Shown: positions 1 through 11,765, counted from the first letter of the stretch. The stretch: DNA of 64,000 nucleotides from Lathyrus oleraceus (GCF_024323335.1 NC_066581.1:350676409-350740408); one strand, 5' to 3'. Notes: generated by a model not told the origin, from the letters alone. A program made the numbers and translations.

Positions 1-620
1 ATTTGAACTCTTTCTCATGAGCACCTTAGCAGTTATGGGTGTAAAACACAACAGACTTCGATCGATGAGTTCTTGAACTTTGGTCTTGAGGGCATGACAA
101 ACTTTTGTAGAGTGCCCTACGTATCCAGCATGGTATCCACACGTGGCATGAGGCCATGCTTACGGCTGTAGGAAAACTTAGCAGGTTCAGTCTGTTTAGG
201 CACAATTTCCCCAGCATTAACCAGTATAGGTAGCAGATGTGCATAACTCACAGGAATTGGATTATAGCGAGGACACTTCCCTTCTTGATTTTTGTTTCCT
301 TTGCTGATTTGCTTCTGCTTTAATTTCTAGTTATTTTGGGAAGGCCTATGATGTGGTAGTAAATGTTTCTCTTGAGGAAGAAGTGGCAGGACGCTTGCAG
401 CCACCTTCTGTTTGTTATCTTGCTTCAGACTGTCTTCAACTTGCTCATCAATCCCAACCTGATTTGAGAAGTATGTTGTCATGCTATCCAAGAATATCCC
501 CAAAACCATGTCGGCTATGTCAATTCTCTTAGTCTCTTCCATGATCCTCGGATGACTGGTGTCGGCGAATCGTTGTCTCTCTGACGGAGGAATGGATAGG
601 GTGACTTTTCTGGCTAACAT
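1..620 (-). pseudogene. Ogre/Tat (Ty3-gypsy) gag fragment, frameshifted
   Basis: On the minus strand, positions 620 to 327 give an open stretch that ends in a segment like the 'VGEQIEDSLK' part of Ogre gag (here VGIDEQVEDSLKQDN). About 270 to 190 encodes YNPIPVSYAHLLPILVNAGE, which matches the YPPIPMTYAELLPALIE block that precedes the gag zinc knuckle in Ogre/Tat elements. After a frameshift near 150-110 the knuckle-like stretch CGYHAGYVGHSTKVCHALK follows, with the usual 'VQELID' after it. Gag would be the nucleocapsid protein of the Ogre element whose LTR begins at 1384. The reading frame is broken at least twice and runs off the left edge, so no product is expected. Assignment rests on motif order; exact ends are unknown. 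Confidence 0.7.
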
Positions 621-1363
621 GCATGAAATTCAAATGAATGAATGCATATGTTAGGGGTGGAATACAAATGATAATGCAGTATCCATAGATTTAAAGGACT
701 AGTGGTATAGCAACCCAAGTTCCGAGCTCCAACATATGTACAACAATGCAATAACGTAGGTTAACAACATCAGAAGTCTGGATAATCTTCGTATACTGCC
801 TGATGCAGGATCAAAGGTTCGACATCTATGAGAATAAAGGTATGTAGAGTTTATGGCTTCCTGCAAGAAAAACCCATATCCCCCTCACAGGTATGGACTA
901 TTCTCCAAAGTGGTCATAAGAAGGCCTCCCAGAGTCATCGACTCGAAATGGAAATACCCTTCCGTAGTGAATACTCACAGGACAAAAGTACTCCCAAGTG
1001 AATCTAGTCTGGGTGTGGTTCTCGTGACAACCCAACGCGCGAAACATAGGTGTACACGACTATCCACGAGTCTAACCTATGTGTATACTAAGCTCGATTA
1101 CGGAGCTTTCCTTTCACGTAGTCTATCCCATCCCAACAATAGTATAATAGATAATATCCATAATATAAATCAATAAGAAAATATGATAAATAGAAGCGAG
1201 TAAATCTATAAAGCTAAGCGCCTAAAACTAGCGAGGGAACAACCTAAACTAGGCTCGACTCCTTTTAGCGACTAGGAAGTACTCCAAGTGGCGAAGTATC
1301 CCCAGCAGATTCGTCAACTGAAGCTAGGGATGCTCAAGAAGATACCCCCAACTACAAGCAAAG
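621..1363 (-). other. Ogre 5' untranslated leader
   Basis: This stretch lies between the primer-binding site and the gag remnant on the minus strand. I see no credible coding sequence. The 107-codon plus-strand ORF at 853-1176 has no recognisable motif and is antisense to the element. Autonomous Ogre elements normally carry an extra ORF1 of more than 1 kb before gag. Only about 740 bases are available here, so this copy appears to lack ORF1 or to have lost it by deletion. Confidence 0.5.
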
Positions 1364-1381
1364 TCCCCAGTAGAGTCGCCA
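1364..1381 (-). other. Ogre primer-binding site (tRNA-Arg type)
   Basis: The minus strand reads TGGCGACTCTACTGGGGA, two bases after the LTR end (minus ...GCTTCA at 1384). This is the established Ogre/Tat PBS, complementary to the 3' end of tRNA-Arg. A second related TGGCGACTC copy at 1435-1443 lies inside the LTR end and recurs in all the Ogre-type LTRs of this window. Confidence 0.8.
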
Positions 1382-1383
1382 GC

Positions 1384-1486
1384 TGAAGCTAGCAGAAATA
1401 TACCCGAATGTATCACACGCTCGAACATACAACAGAGTCGCCATCAAACTTTATTAATTCCAGAAGGAAAGGGAAAACATCGATAA
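1384..1486 (-). repeat. Ogre LTR, 3'-terminal piece (separated by the SIRE insertion)
   Basis: These 103 bases are the end of the Ogre LTR whose remainder is at 10,826-16,053. The piece matches the end of the LTR at 53,660 (GCTAGCAGAAATATACC, then the GAGTCGCCATC block). It stops exactly at GATAA, where the copia element begins; the sequence resumes as GATAAAACCC at 10,821. Confidence 0.85.
1482..1486. repeat. Target-site duplication GATAA (left)
   Basis: GATAA here and at 10,821-10,825 flank the TG...CA ends of the SIRE-type element exactly. The uninterrupted site, CGATAAAACCC, is seen in the related LTR near 53,757. Confidence 0.95.
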
Positions 1487-2446
1487 TGTTGGTTCTATGT
1501 GTTGGCATCAATTTTGGTAAAACCTATAGTGTTCACAAGTTGTCACAAGTGTTGTCTTGACATAAGATAACAAGTTCCTGCATGGTGTTTAAAATGTGGA
1601 TGTGTAGGATTTTGCTGAGATGTCAGACCTGATTTCAAGACATCTATATACAGAACATTCAGTATGAATGTTATGTATTGTATGATTGCGCTTTTATGCT
1701 AATCCATGTATGATTGATGTGATGATTGAACGCGCCATTCAATCAGTAATTAAAACCAGATTGACTTATTTTCCAACAAGATATAATCAACTGTCATAAG
1801 AAGATGCGAATGGAAAATAGTTTTAGGGTTTTATGATGTCCAAGCCCAGCCAAACACTTCTATATAAAGGGCATGGAATACCTGGTTTTAACACACAAGA
1901 AATAACAAACGAAATATTGAGAGAGAAAAAGGGTTTTAGTCTTGTGTGGTAGTGTGTATTGTGAGCCATTCATTCATCCATAGATGATTGAATTGGACTG
2001 ACTTTTGAGTTGTAATTTGTCCACTCTAAGCTTTGAAGCATGAGTGTGTGTTTACTTGGTTGAAGCTTTTAAGCAAGATCAAGTATGTGTTCTTGAAGAT
2101 TGTCTTCTTTCATTGTAATATTTGTTTTTACATCACTGCTGTGATTGAGGGGGAGTGAGTAGGATCTCATATCTAAGAGTTCTTAGATAGAAGTCACACG
2201 GGTAGAGATTAGGTGAAAAGACTGTAACTTGAAGTTGTTTACTGAGAGTCTTTGAACTAATTTTGTTTAGTGGATTTCCTTCCTGGCTTGGTAGCCCCTA
2301 GACGTAGGTGAGTTTGCACCGAACTGGGTTGATAATTGCTTGTGTCACTTGTATTACTGTTCTTTATCTTTTATCCTGTTTATATTGTTCAGATATTAGT
2401 GTCGTGACATTACCTTCGACATCTCATATCTGATACCAGAATTTCA
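1487..2446 (+). repeat. SIRE 5' LTR
   Basis: The LTR begins TGTTGGTTCTATGTG and ends CCAGAATTTCA. A TATA box (TATATAAAG) lies at 1861-1869, so the R region should start about 30 bases further on. It is nearly the same as the 3' LTR. Confidence 0.93.
1861..1869 (+). promoter_or_regulatory. TATA box of the SIRE 5' LTR
   Basis: TATATAAAG follows CACTTC and is identical in the 3' LTR (10,235-10,243). It is the only good TATA box in the LTR and sits mid-LTR, as expected for a U3/R boundary. Confidence 0.7.
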
Positions 2447-2448
2447 AT

Positions 2449-2460
2449 TGGTATCAGAGC
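2449..2460 (+). other. SIRE primer-binding site (tRNA-iMet)
   Basis: TGGTATCAGAGC starts two bases after the LTR end. It is the standard Ty1/copia PBS complementary to initiator tRNA-Met. Confidence 0.95.
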
Positions 2461-2513
2461 AGGCATCCTGCTCTGGTTCTGGGTGAGATCTAGGGACGTT
2501 ACTTTCTGGTACT

Positions 2514-4060
2514 ATGGATAGAGACAGAGGATCTGTTCACAGACCACCAATTTTGGATGGATCTAACTATGACTACTGAAAACCTCGAATGGTAGCCTTC
2601 CTAAAATCTTTGGATAATAAGGCTTGGAAGGTTGTTCTAACATGCTGGGAACATCTAGTTATTACTAAGGAAGGAGAAGTTACAACTGATAAGAAGGCTG
2701 AGGAACTATGGACCAAGGAGGAGGATGAACTAGCCCTTGGAAACTCTAAAGCATTGAATGCTATATTCAATGGGGTTGATAAGAACATCTTCAGACTGGT
2801 GAACAACTGTGAGGTGGCTAAAGATGCTTGGAATATTCTCAAAACCACTCATGAAGGCACCTCTAGAGTGAAGATGTCTAGATTGCAGTTGCTCACTACC
2901 AAGTTTGAAAATTTGAGGATGAAAGAAGATGAAAATATTCATGACTTTCATATGAATATCCTTGAAATTGCTAATGCCTCGAGAGCCCTGGGTGAGAAGA
3001 TGTCAGATGAAAAACTAGTGAGGAAAATACTCAGGTCACTTCCCAAGAGATTTTCCATGAAAGTGACAGCCATAGAAGAATCTCAAGACATTTTCAATGT
3101 GAGAGTGGATGAGCTAATTGGATCCCTCCAAACATTTGAGTTGGGAATGTGTGATGGATCTGATAAGAAAGTCAAAAGCATAGCCTTCATGTCAAACACT
3201 GAAGAGGAAGAAACTGGTCAAGATACTGATGAAGATCTGGCAAATGATGTAGCATTACTGGGGAGACAGTTCAACAAACTTCTGAAAAAGATGGATGTAA
3301 GGTCTAAGTCTAATGTCATGAACATCTCATCTGACATCAGTAGGTCCAATGATGCTGAAAGAAGAACAAGATCTTATGAAAAGTCCAAACAAGGAAAAGG
3401 AGTCCAGTGCCATGAATGTGATGGGTATGGAAACATTAGAGCTGAATGTGGGACCTACCTCAAGAAACATAAGAAAAGTCTTGCTGCTACTTGGTCTGAT
3501 GAAAGTGAAACAGAAGGAGAGTCTGCAAATCTTGTGACTGCCTTGACTGGAAGATGGGGTTCTGATGAAGACTCAAGTGATGATGAAGTAACCTTTGATG
3601 AGTTAGCCACTACCTATAGAAAGTTGTGTCACAGAAGTGAAGAAGTGTGTCAACAAGTGGAAAGTCAGAAGAAATTGATAACACAATTGGAGAATGAAAA
3701 GACAGAACACTTGGAAACCATCTCTAAGTTGAAGACTGAAGCAGTGTTCTTGAACTCCAAACTGGATGAGATGACAAAGTATGTCAGAATGCTAAACAAT
3801 GGATCTGACACCTTAGACAAAATTCTCCAGACTGGAAAAATGGCAGGAGACAAGTTTGGCCTTGGGTTCAATGAATCCAAACCTGAGTGTAGTCACACTG
3901 GTAGCAAACCAAAGATGTCACATCATATGTCACAACATCATAAGGAAAGACAACATAAAGGAAAACACCAAAGATGGAGATGTCATTACTGTGGAAAATT
4001 TGGCCACATAAAACCATTCTGCTTTAAGTTGTATGACTATCCTAGTCTTCTCATCATCAA
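2514..4060 (+). pseudogene. SIRE gag, one early nonsense codon, then frameshift
   Basis: Gag forms the retrotransposon capsid and nucleocapsid. The family start is the ATG at 2514 (MDRGSV-like N-terminus followed by PPILDGSNYDY). Codon 22 is TGA at 2577-2579 where the family has Trp, so the open frame restarts at 2589. A UBN2-type gag core follows (about residues 30-190). Then comes a first zinc knuckle, CHECDGYGNIRAEC, whose histidine position is Asn and so probably does not bind zinc; a coiled-coil-rich acidic region; and an intact second knuckle, CHYCGKFGHIKPFC. Just after that knuckle, between about 4040 and 4090, a frameshift moves the protease into another frame. The 2589 frame itself runs on to a stop at 4130. 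Confidence 0.85.
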
Positions 4061-7000
4061 CCTAGACCCAAACATCACATCCCTGTCAACAGAGAACAAT
4101 GGGTTCCTAGGACTGGTGTTACTAACCTGATAGCTCACACTTCCTTCAGAGTTTCAGCCAAAAAAGACTGGTATTTTGACAATGGATGCTCCAGACACAT
4201 GATTGGAAGCAAAAACCTGCTAATTGACCTCAATCCGCATGCCACCAGCTATGTAACATTTGGTGATGGAGCAAAGGGTAAAATCAAGGGGATTGGAAAG
4301 CTAAACTGCCCTGGAGTCCCTAACCTTGACAATGTCCTACTTGTTAAAGGACTGACTGCAAACCTAATCAACATCAGTCAACTATGTGACCAAGGTCTAA
4401 CTGTAAACTTCACAAAAACTGAATGTCTGATTACTAATAAAGAAAATGAAGTGATCATGAAAGGATTCAGGTCTAAGGACAACTTCTATATGTGGAGTTC
4501 TCAAGAAACTGGTTATTCATCAATGTGTACTCTAGTCAAAGAAGAAGAAGTGAAGCTATGGCATCAAAAATTGGGCCATCTGCATCTTAAAGGAATGAAG
4601 AGGATTATATCTATTGAAGCTGTCAGAGGAATCTGAAACTTAAATATTGATGAAGGAAGAGTTTGTGGGGAGTGTCAGATTGGAAAACAGACAAAGATGT
4701 CACATCAGAAGCTCAGACATGACACCACTTCCAGAGTGCTGGAACTTCTCCACATGGACTTGATAGGACCTATGCAGGTGGAAAGTCTTGGTGGGGAAAA
4801 GTATGCTTATGTGGTGGTGGATGACTTCTCCAGATACACCTGGGTCAATTTTATAAGGGAAAAATCTGATGTATTTGAGGTATTCAAAGATCTTTGCCTA
4901 AGACTTCAAAGAGAAAAAGAAAGTCAGGTTATCAGAATCAGAAGTGATCATGGGAAAGAATTTGAGAACAGCAAATTTGTTGGATTCTGTGCATCTGAAG
5001 GAATTAGTCATGAGTTCTCATATCCCATTACCCCTCACCAAAATGGTGTGGTAGAAAGGAAAAATAGAACTCTCCAAGAATCTGCCAGAGCTATGATTCA
5101 TGCTAAGAAATTGCCCTACCACTTCTGGGCTGAAGCTATAAACACAACCTGCTATGTTCACAATAGAGTAACCTTGAAGAAAGGGACTCCTACTACTTTA
5201 TATGAAGTCTAGAAAGGAAGAAGACCTATTGTCAAATACTTCTATGTGTTTGGTAGTAAATGTTATATCTTGACTGATCGTGAACAAAGAAGGAAGATGG
5301 ATTCCAAGAGTTATGAAGGAATATTTCTGGGCTACTCAACAAACAGCAGAGCATTTAGAGTCTTTAATTCCATAACAAAAGTAATGATGGAATCTATCAA
5401 TGTTGTGGTTGATGATCAACAGATTGATGTCACAAACGATGTTGAGACATCTCTAAATGATGCCCCAGCTGATTTCCCAGACAAAAGTAATGAGAGTGAA
5501 CTCACTCAAGCTGAACCTGAAGCTGACAAAATTAATAAGGGACCCTCTATCAGAATTCAGAAGGATCATCCTAAAGATCTCATTATAGGAGACCCAAATA
5601 AAGGGGTCACAATTAGATCAAGGGAAGTGATCTCACATGGTTGTTTTGTGTCCAAGATTGAGCCTAGGAATGTCAAGGAAGCCTTGACTGATGAATTCTG
5701 GATCAATGCCATGCAGGAAGAGTTTGGCCAATTCAAGAGAAATGAAGTATGGGAACTGGTTCCAAGACTTGAAGGAATAAATGTTATTGGAACAAAGTGG
5801 GTTTACAAGAATAAATCTGATGAACAAGGGGTGGTTACTAAAAATAAAGCAAGATTAGTAGCACAAGGATACACTCAAGTTGAAGGAGTTGACTTTGATG
5901 AAACATTTTCCCCTGTATCTCGCCTTGAGTCCATTAGACTATTTCTTAGAGTGGCATGTATTCTGAAGTTTAAACTGTTCCAAATGGATGTAAAAAGTTC
6001 CTTCTGGAATGGTTACTTAAATGAGGAAGTGTATGTTGAACAACCTAAAGGGTTTACAAATCCAAATCTTCCAAAGCATGTGTATAAGTTGAGGAAAGCC
6101 CTCTATGGTTTGAAACAAGTTCCTAGGGCTTGGTATGATAGACTCACAGTGTTTCTCATTGACAATGGATACAGGAAGGGAGGCATTGATAAGACCTTAT
6201 TTGTTAAGAATGAAGGAGGAAAACTCATGGTGGCTCAAATATATGTTGATGATATTGTATTTGGTGGGATGTCAGATAAGATGGTCGAACATTTTCTTAA
6301 ACAAATGCAGTCTGAATTTGAAATGAGCCTTGTTGGAGAGCTGACCTATTTTCTTGGGCTACAAGTCAAGCAAATGGAAGATTCTATCTTTCTATCTCAA
6401 AGCAAATATGCCAAAAACATTGTTAAGAAGTTTGGCATGGAGAATGTAAGTCATAAAAGGACACCTGCTCCTACTCATCTGAAAGTCTCCAAAGATGAAA
6501 ATGGTGTTAGTGTAGATCAAAGTCTCTACAGAAGCATGATAGGGAGTCTGCTATATCTCACAACAAGCAGACCTGACATTGCTTTTGTTGTAGGTGTTTG
6601 TACTAGATATCAAGCTGAACCAAAAGTCAGTCACATAAATCAAGTGAAAAGGATACTGAAATATGTCAATGGCACCAGTGACTATGGGATGTTGTACACT
6701 CATGGATCTGGATCTATGCTGACTGGATACTGTGATGCTGATTTGGCTGGAAGTGCTGATGATAGGAAAAGCACATCAGAAGGATGCTTCTTCTTGGGGA
6801 ACAACTTAATATCATGGTTCAGTAAGAAACAAAATTGTGTGTCTCTGTCCACTACTGAAGCTGAGTACATAGCAGCTGGAAGTAGTTGTTCTCAACTGGT
6901 GTGGATGAAACAGATGCTGACTGAATACAATGTCACGCAAGATGTCATGATATTATACTATGACAACCTGAGTGCTATAAATATTTCTAAGAATCCCATT

Positions 7001-7192
7001 CAGCACAGCAGGACAAAACATATTGATATCCGTCATCATTTTATTAGAGAACTATTGGAAGATAAAATCATAGCCCTGGAGCATGTTGCTACTGAAATGC
7101 AGTTAGCTGATATATTTACAAAGGCTTTGGATGCTAATCAATTTGAATGTCTAAGAGGGAAATTAGGGATTTGTATCTATGAGAATTTGTAG
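4061..7192 (+). pseudogene. SIRE pol: protease, integrase, RT, RNase H (two in-frame stops)
   Basis: The frame reads ...WVPRTGVTNLIAHTSF and then the protease motif DWYFDNGCSRHM, where the catalytic D-S/T-G is D-N-G. The GAG-pre-integrase domain ends at a TGA (4634-4636). Integrase follows (HMDLIGP, RSDHGKEFENS, TPHQNGVVERKNR: the three acidic residues are present), with a TAG at 5210-5212 in place of a Trp codon. From 5246 the frame is open to 7192 and holds the integrase tail, RT (LVAQGYTQVEGVDFDETFSPV, YVDD in IYVDDIVFGG) and RNase H (DADLAGSADDRKSTS, STTEAEYIA, HIDIRHHFIRE). Both stops lie in the same frame as the flanking domains. RT and RNase H look intact in sequence, while protease and integrase could not be made from this copy. 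Confidence 0.9.
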
Positions 7193-7399
7193 CAATTAAT
7201 TTGGAGTGGAAAAGGTAATAAAAATATTGTCTGCCCACTTAAAATAAAGTGCCCCATTTATGGTAAATCATCACCTAGTATTGGAACTTCCATCTACTGC
7301 CTTTTCACACGCAACCTCTACTCAAACATTTTCACCTTCCTTCGACTTCATCAGCCTTCTCTGCTAGGGCAACAGAAACCTTTCCACAAGAACAAAAAG
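7193..7399 (+). other. Spacer between pol and the post-pol ORF
   Basis: About 200 bases follow the pol stop. They hold no ORF or clear motif and are rich in C and T just before the next ATG. In SIRE elements the downstream protein is probably made from a spliced RNA; no acceptor can be identified with confidence here. Confidence 0.4.
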
Positions 7400-9110
7400 A
7401 TGTCACAACATCCTTCACCATATGGTTCTAAGACTACCAAACCTGCTCACAAAGATAGAACGCCTTCTATGGACCTTCTTGATGAAGATATTTTGGACGT
7501 GATTCCCATGTCTGTCATTCCAGGCGACGCTCCTGGTTCATCCTCCACTGCATGCCCTACTCAAGGTAACAGTTCCAATATCCCCTTCAGCTTTACTTAT
7601 ACTCCTAGTTCTAAGGACGACATGCATCACACTGATCGTGTCATAAGAAACCTAGTCACTAGGATTCTCAATGAAGGATACTCTGTAAAGGGAGTTTCTA
7701 CTCCTCTATCAAGAAGGGACCCCTCTCCTGAGTTTAGACCTCACAATGAGAAGGATGATGATTCCTCTTGGTCTGAAAAAGATATAGCTGCTGAAGGTTT
7801 GTGCTCATTAGGGCAAACTTTGTCTGGTAAGAAATCTGTGGCATCACCTACTGCCAATGCTTCACAGTCTAGGAAGCATGATTCTGCAAAGAAGGTGATT
7901 GACTTAGAAGTTGATAGTTCGGATGATCAAGATGATATCTTGCTTCATCACTTGAAGCCTAGTGTAGCTAAGAGAATGAAGACTAGAAAGGGAAGGTTTG
8001 TGGCTGAAACGATGTCAGCAAAAACTGCTAAGAAGGCTACTGGTGTAGACCCCTCAAAGTCTTGGAGCAAAGTTGAGGTAAAGAAGAGGAAAGTGAGAGA
8101 TATTTCTGACTCAGATGAAGATGTTGAAGAAGATGTCCCTGACATCTCCCCTGTCAAGAGGACAACTGTTAGGAAATCCCCTACAAAAGTTGATGTTGTA
8201 CACCTGGACAATATTTCTTTCCATCTTGAAGATGGAGCACCAAAATAGAAATTTGTAATCCAAAGGAGGGTGGCGGTGGAGAGAGAATTGGGCAAGGATG
8301 TTGTGGAAGTCAAAGAGGTCATGGACCTTATTAAAACTGTTGGATTAATGAAAATTGTTGTTGGGTTATCTCAGTGTTATGAAGGACTGGTGAAAGAATT
8401 TGTGGTCAACATCCCTGAAGACATTGCTGATAAAAAAAAGCAAGGAGTTTTGTAAGGTGTTTGTAAGAGGGAAGTGTATCAATTTTTCTCCAACTGTGAT
8501 TAACAAGTTTTTAGGAAGAGGAACAGAAGATGCATGTGAATTGGAAGCCACAGACAATGAGGTCTGTAGGAAAATCACTGCAAGACAGGTCAAGGAGTGG
8601 CCTAGCAAGAAGCATCTCCCTGCTGGGAAGTTGACTGTGAAATATGCTATTCTGCACAAGATAGGGTCAGCAAATTGGGTGCCAACCAATCACATCTCTA
8701 CAATCTCAAATGCCCTTGGAAGGTTCATCTTTGCTATTGGAACCAAGCTGAAATTTGATTATGGTAGATTCATGTTTGAACAAATTGTCAAACATGCTTC
8801 TACAAATGCAGTGAAGCTGCTCATAGCTTTTCCCTCAATGATTTGTGGGATTATCCTAAGCCAGCAACCTGGAATTCTGAGCACAAATGATCTTCCTATT
8901 AGAAGAAAACCTCCTCTATCAGTTCATTACAAATTGTTTGAAGGCAGTCATGTCAATGACATTGTCATGACATCTGCTGTGAAGAAGCCAACCTCACAAG
9001 GTGGTCTTATTGCTGAACTGAAAGAAACTTGTAAAGAATTGGATACAGGGATAAGGGTGGCAAAAGCCAGGAAAGAAGCTTTGGAGGCTCTGATTGAAAG
9101 CTTGGAGTAA
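7400..9110 (+). pseudogene. SIRE post-pol ('env-like') region, broken into three ORFs
   Basis: The first part (7400-8248, 282 aa) begins MSQHPSPYGSKTTKPAHK and is hydrophilic, Ser/Lys/Asp-rich and low in complexity, with no signal peptide or membrane segment that I can see. A TAG at 8246-8248 interrupts the frame, which continues (8249-8440) to an A8 run near 8432-8439 where it shifts. The last part (to 9110) has VRGKCINFSPTVINKFLGR, resembling the 'putative plant transposon protein' domain (as in PF20167), and ends in a predicted coiled coil (LIAELKETCKELDTGIRVAK). SIRE elements carry a post-pol ORF often called env-like. Nothing here argues for an envelope function, and calling it one would be guesswork. 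Confidence 0.7.
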
Positions 9111-9859
9111 GCTGATAGAGATAATGTTGGACATGCCAAGGAAACAGAAGCCTAAACCTCTAGTGAGAGGTCTGAATCTAAAGATGAAACAAGTGACAGT
9201 TCTGGTTCTGAAGCTGATGAAGATGCAAGCTCCTCTGACTAGTTTTGTTGAAGTTGTCCCCCACTCTTCTGATGGTGTGCTGTGATGGATGTTCTGGTGG
9301 TTCTTTTGGCAATCATGTTATGATGCCTTGATGTATTCTTTTCTGGGTTCTTTTTGGTTTTTCTGGATTTTTATCTCAGCATGTATAGTTGTGTATGTTT
9401 GTGGATCTGTAACACCTAACAATTTGTGTGACATTCTGTTTGACTAATAGACATTTATTTTGTCTCGTTGGTCTCTTTGGTCTCTTTTGGCTAAAAAGGG
9501 GGAGAAGTAGCTAAAGTAGTTGTAGCTAAAGTAGTTATGCTACACTATAGACAGATGACAGATGATGTTGAAGAGGATGTATATTGGAGATAATTTGTTT
9601 AGTACAGGTAATGTTAAAGGTGATGTCAAATAGGGAGGTGTATGTTACAGGTGATGTTGAAGGTGGTGTCTGTGTTGAGCAGACCGAGGGGGAGGAGGAG
9701 CACAAGCGCATGTGTGTTTAATATGTGTTTACTAGTTGCTATCTTAGCTAGTAATGTGTGTTTTATTACTTCTGCTGCTAAAACTGATATTGTGATTATA
9801 CTCTTGTGAAACAAATGGTCTGATGTATGTTTTAGCCAAAATCTTCCAAAGGGGGAGTT
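9111..9859 (+). other. SIRE 3' untranslated region and polypurine tract
   Basis: No credible coding sequence is seen. The region has repeated GTTGAAG/GTGATGTT phrases around 9560-9680 and two purine-rich runs (AAAAAGGGGGAGAAG near 9500 and the PPT AAAGGGGGAG at 9848-9857) directly before the 3' LTR. The first run could be an internal priming site for plus-strand synthesis. Confidence 0.6.
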
Positions 9860-10820
9860 TGTTGGTTCTATGTGTTGGCATTAATTTTGGTAAAACCTAT
9901 AGTGTTCACAAGTTGTCACAAGTGTTGTCTTGACATAAGATAACATGTTCCTGCAGGGTGTTTAAAATGTGGATGTGCAGGATTTTGCTAAGATGTCAGA
10001 CCCGATGTCAAGACATATGTATACAGAACATTCAGTATGAATGTTATGTATTGTGTGATTGCGTTTTTTATGCTAATCTATGTGTGATTGATGTGATGAT
10101 TGAACGCGCCATTCAATCAGTAATTAAAACCAGATTGACTTATTTTCCAACAAGATATAATCAGCTGTCACAAGAAGATGCAAACGGAAAATAGTTTTAG
10201 GGTTTTATGATGTCCAAGCCCAGCCAAACACTTCTATATAAAGGGCATGGAATACCTGGTTTTAACACATAAGAAATAACGAACGAAATATTGAGAGAGA
10301 ATAAGGGTTTTAGTCTTGTGTGGTAATGTGTATTGTGAGCCATTCATTCATCCATAGATAATTGAATTGGACTGACTTTTGAGTTGTAATTTGTCCACTC
10401 TAAGCTTTGAAGCATGAGTGTGTGTTTACTTGGTTGAAGCTTTTAAGCAAGATCAAGTATGTGTTCTTGAAGATTGTCTTCTTTCATTGTAATATTTGTT
10501 TTTACATCACTGCTGTGATTGAGGGGGAGTGAGTAGGATCTCATATCTAAGAGTTCTTAGATAGAAGTCACACGGGTAGAGATTAGGTGAAAAGACTATA
10601 ACTTGAAGTTGTTTACTGAGAGTCTTTGAACTAATTCTGTTTAGTGGATTTCCTTCCTGGTTTGGTAGCCCCCAGACGTAGGTGAGTTTGCATCGAACTG
10701 GGTTAACAATTGCTTGTGTCACTTGAATTACTGTTCTTAATCTTTTATCCTGTTTATATTGTTCAGATATTAGTGTCGTGACATTACCTTCGAAATCTCA
10801 TATCTGATACCAGAATTTCA
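9860..10820 (+). repeat. SIRE 3' LTR
   Basis: TGTTGGTTC...ATTTCA. It is near-identical to the 5' LTR and is followed by the GATAA duplication at 10,821-10,825. Confidence 0.94.
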
Positions 10821-10825
10821 GATAA
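10821..10825. repeat. Target-site duplication GATAA (right)
   Basis: Second copy of the 5-bp duplication flanking the SIRE element. Confidence 0.95.
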
Positions 10826-11024
10826 AACCCGGGGGAAAGAGATATGTTGGGTAAGAAAGTCGGTTATGCAAGGGGAAGGTATTAGTACCCCAAACATCCA
10901 TGGTACTCCATGGGAACCGTTTTGATTGTTCCAGTTCGAATAGGTGTTATCTAAAGATTACTCGCAAAAGAAATAAGGTAAAGGAAATAGATAAAGTTCT
11001 CTGTGAGGATTAGGGCCCTCATAC

Positions 11025-11067
11025 CTACGTATCCTCATAGTGCAATGAAGAATTATGAGCTTCGTAG
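11025..11067 (-). other. Conserved two-stem hairpin, copy 1 (Ogre LTR)
   Basis: Outer stem CTACG (11,025-11,029) with CGTAG (11,063-11,067). Inner stem CCTCAT/ATGAAG has one C-A mismatch that becomes a G-U pair on the minus strand. Loop AGTGCA. Confidence 0.7.
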
Positions 11068-11765
11068 TTCAAGGAACTAGAGGCGGGAGGTGAAAAGAAT
11101 GGTGATCAAAGTATGGTCTGAACCAAAGAATTGTATGATTTGAACTCCAACAAGGGGAGAAAATGTGAATCCAAGAGTAAACAGGTATGAACCAACAAGT
11201 GAGGGCCTACAACACAGTATCATTATATTAGAACAACCGAAAAAGATAGGAATTAGGTGTTTGGGTTAAGGGCCAAACAACTCTTGGTTCACAAGGAGGT
11301 ACAAGACGGTGCACAAAGGTATAGTGTATTTGGCTCAAAGAGTAGGTATATCACGTGGAGTGAAATAAAGGTAGAATATGAATGAATCATGGAGATGAGT
11401 GGAGCGAAGTGACCAAAGTCACATAATTGGGTATCTGGTGACAAGTGACTGAAGAAGTATTATTTGAAACCGAAAGGTGAAAGTATATTGGAATCCATAA
11501 GAGAAATGAGATTTCTACCATAGAGGTGTTTGGGTTACGGGCCAAACGACTCTAGATAGAAATGCAGACTTTTCGTTAGGCATCCTAAAAGGGTATATAT
11601 GGAATTCCAAGGAAAGTATACTTCGATGTCAAAGGAATAATAGTGTCACTGGATGAACGATTTATGATCGAAAGCAGATAATGGATTGTGAAAGATGTGA
11701 ATGATTCCCTAAGGAGAAGGAGGAATAATTAGAAGTATGGTCGCCAAGGACTCGCATCCTCGTGC

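Larger units (their letters stand above)
1487..10820 (+). mobile_element. Complete SIRE-type Ty1/copia retrotransposon (9334 bp)
   Basis: The element has two LTRs of 960 and 961 bp (1487-2446 and 9860-10,820), TG...CA ends, a 5-bp target duplication, an initiator-tRNA-Met PBS, gag, pol in copia order (protease, integrase, RT, RNase H), a further coding region after pol, and a purine tract. The gag start (RPPILDGSNYDY...) and the post-pol region are typical of the SIRE lineage. By hand I count about 33 differences between the two LTRs (about 3.5%), which at usual plant LTR rates would be an insertion of the order of one to two million years old. Several nonsense changes and frameshifts make this copy non-autonomous. 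Confidence 0.95.

Noticed and set aside
853..1176. 107-codon plus-strand ORF
   Set aside because: Antisense to the Ogre leader; no motif and no homologous reading in related LTR sequence.
7400..8248. Envelope glycoprotein
   Set aside because: No signal peptide, membrane segment or cysteine pattern; low-complexity hydrophilic protein.
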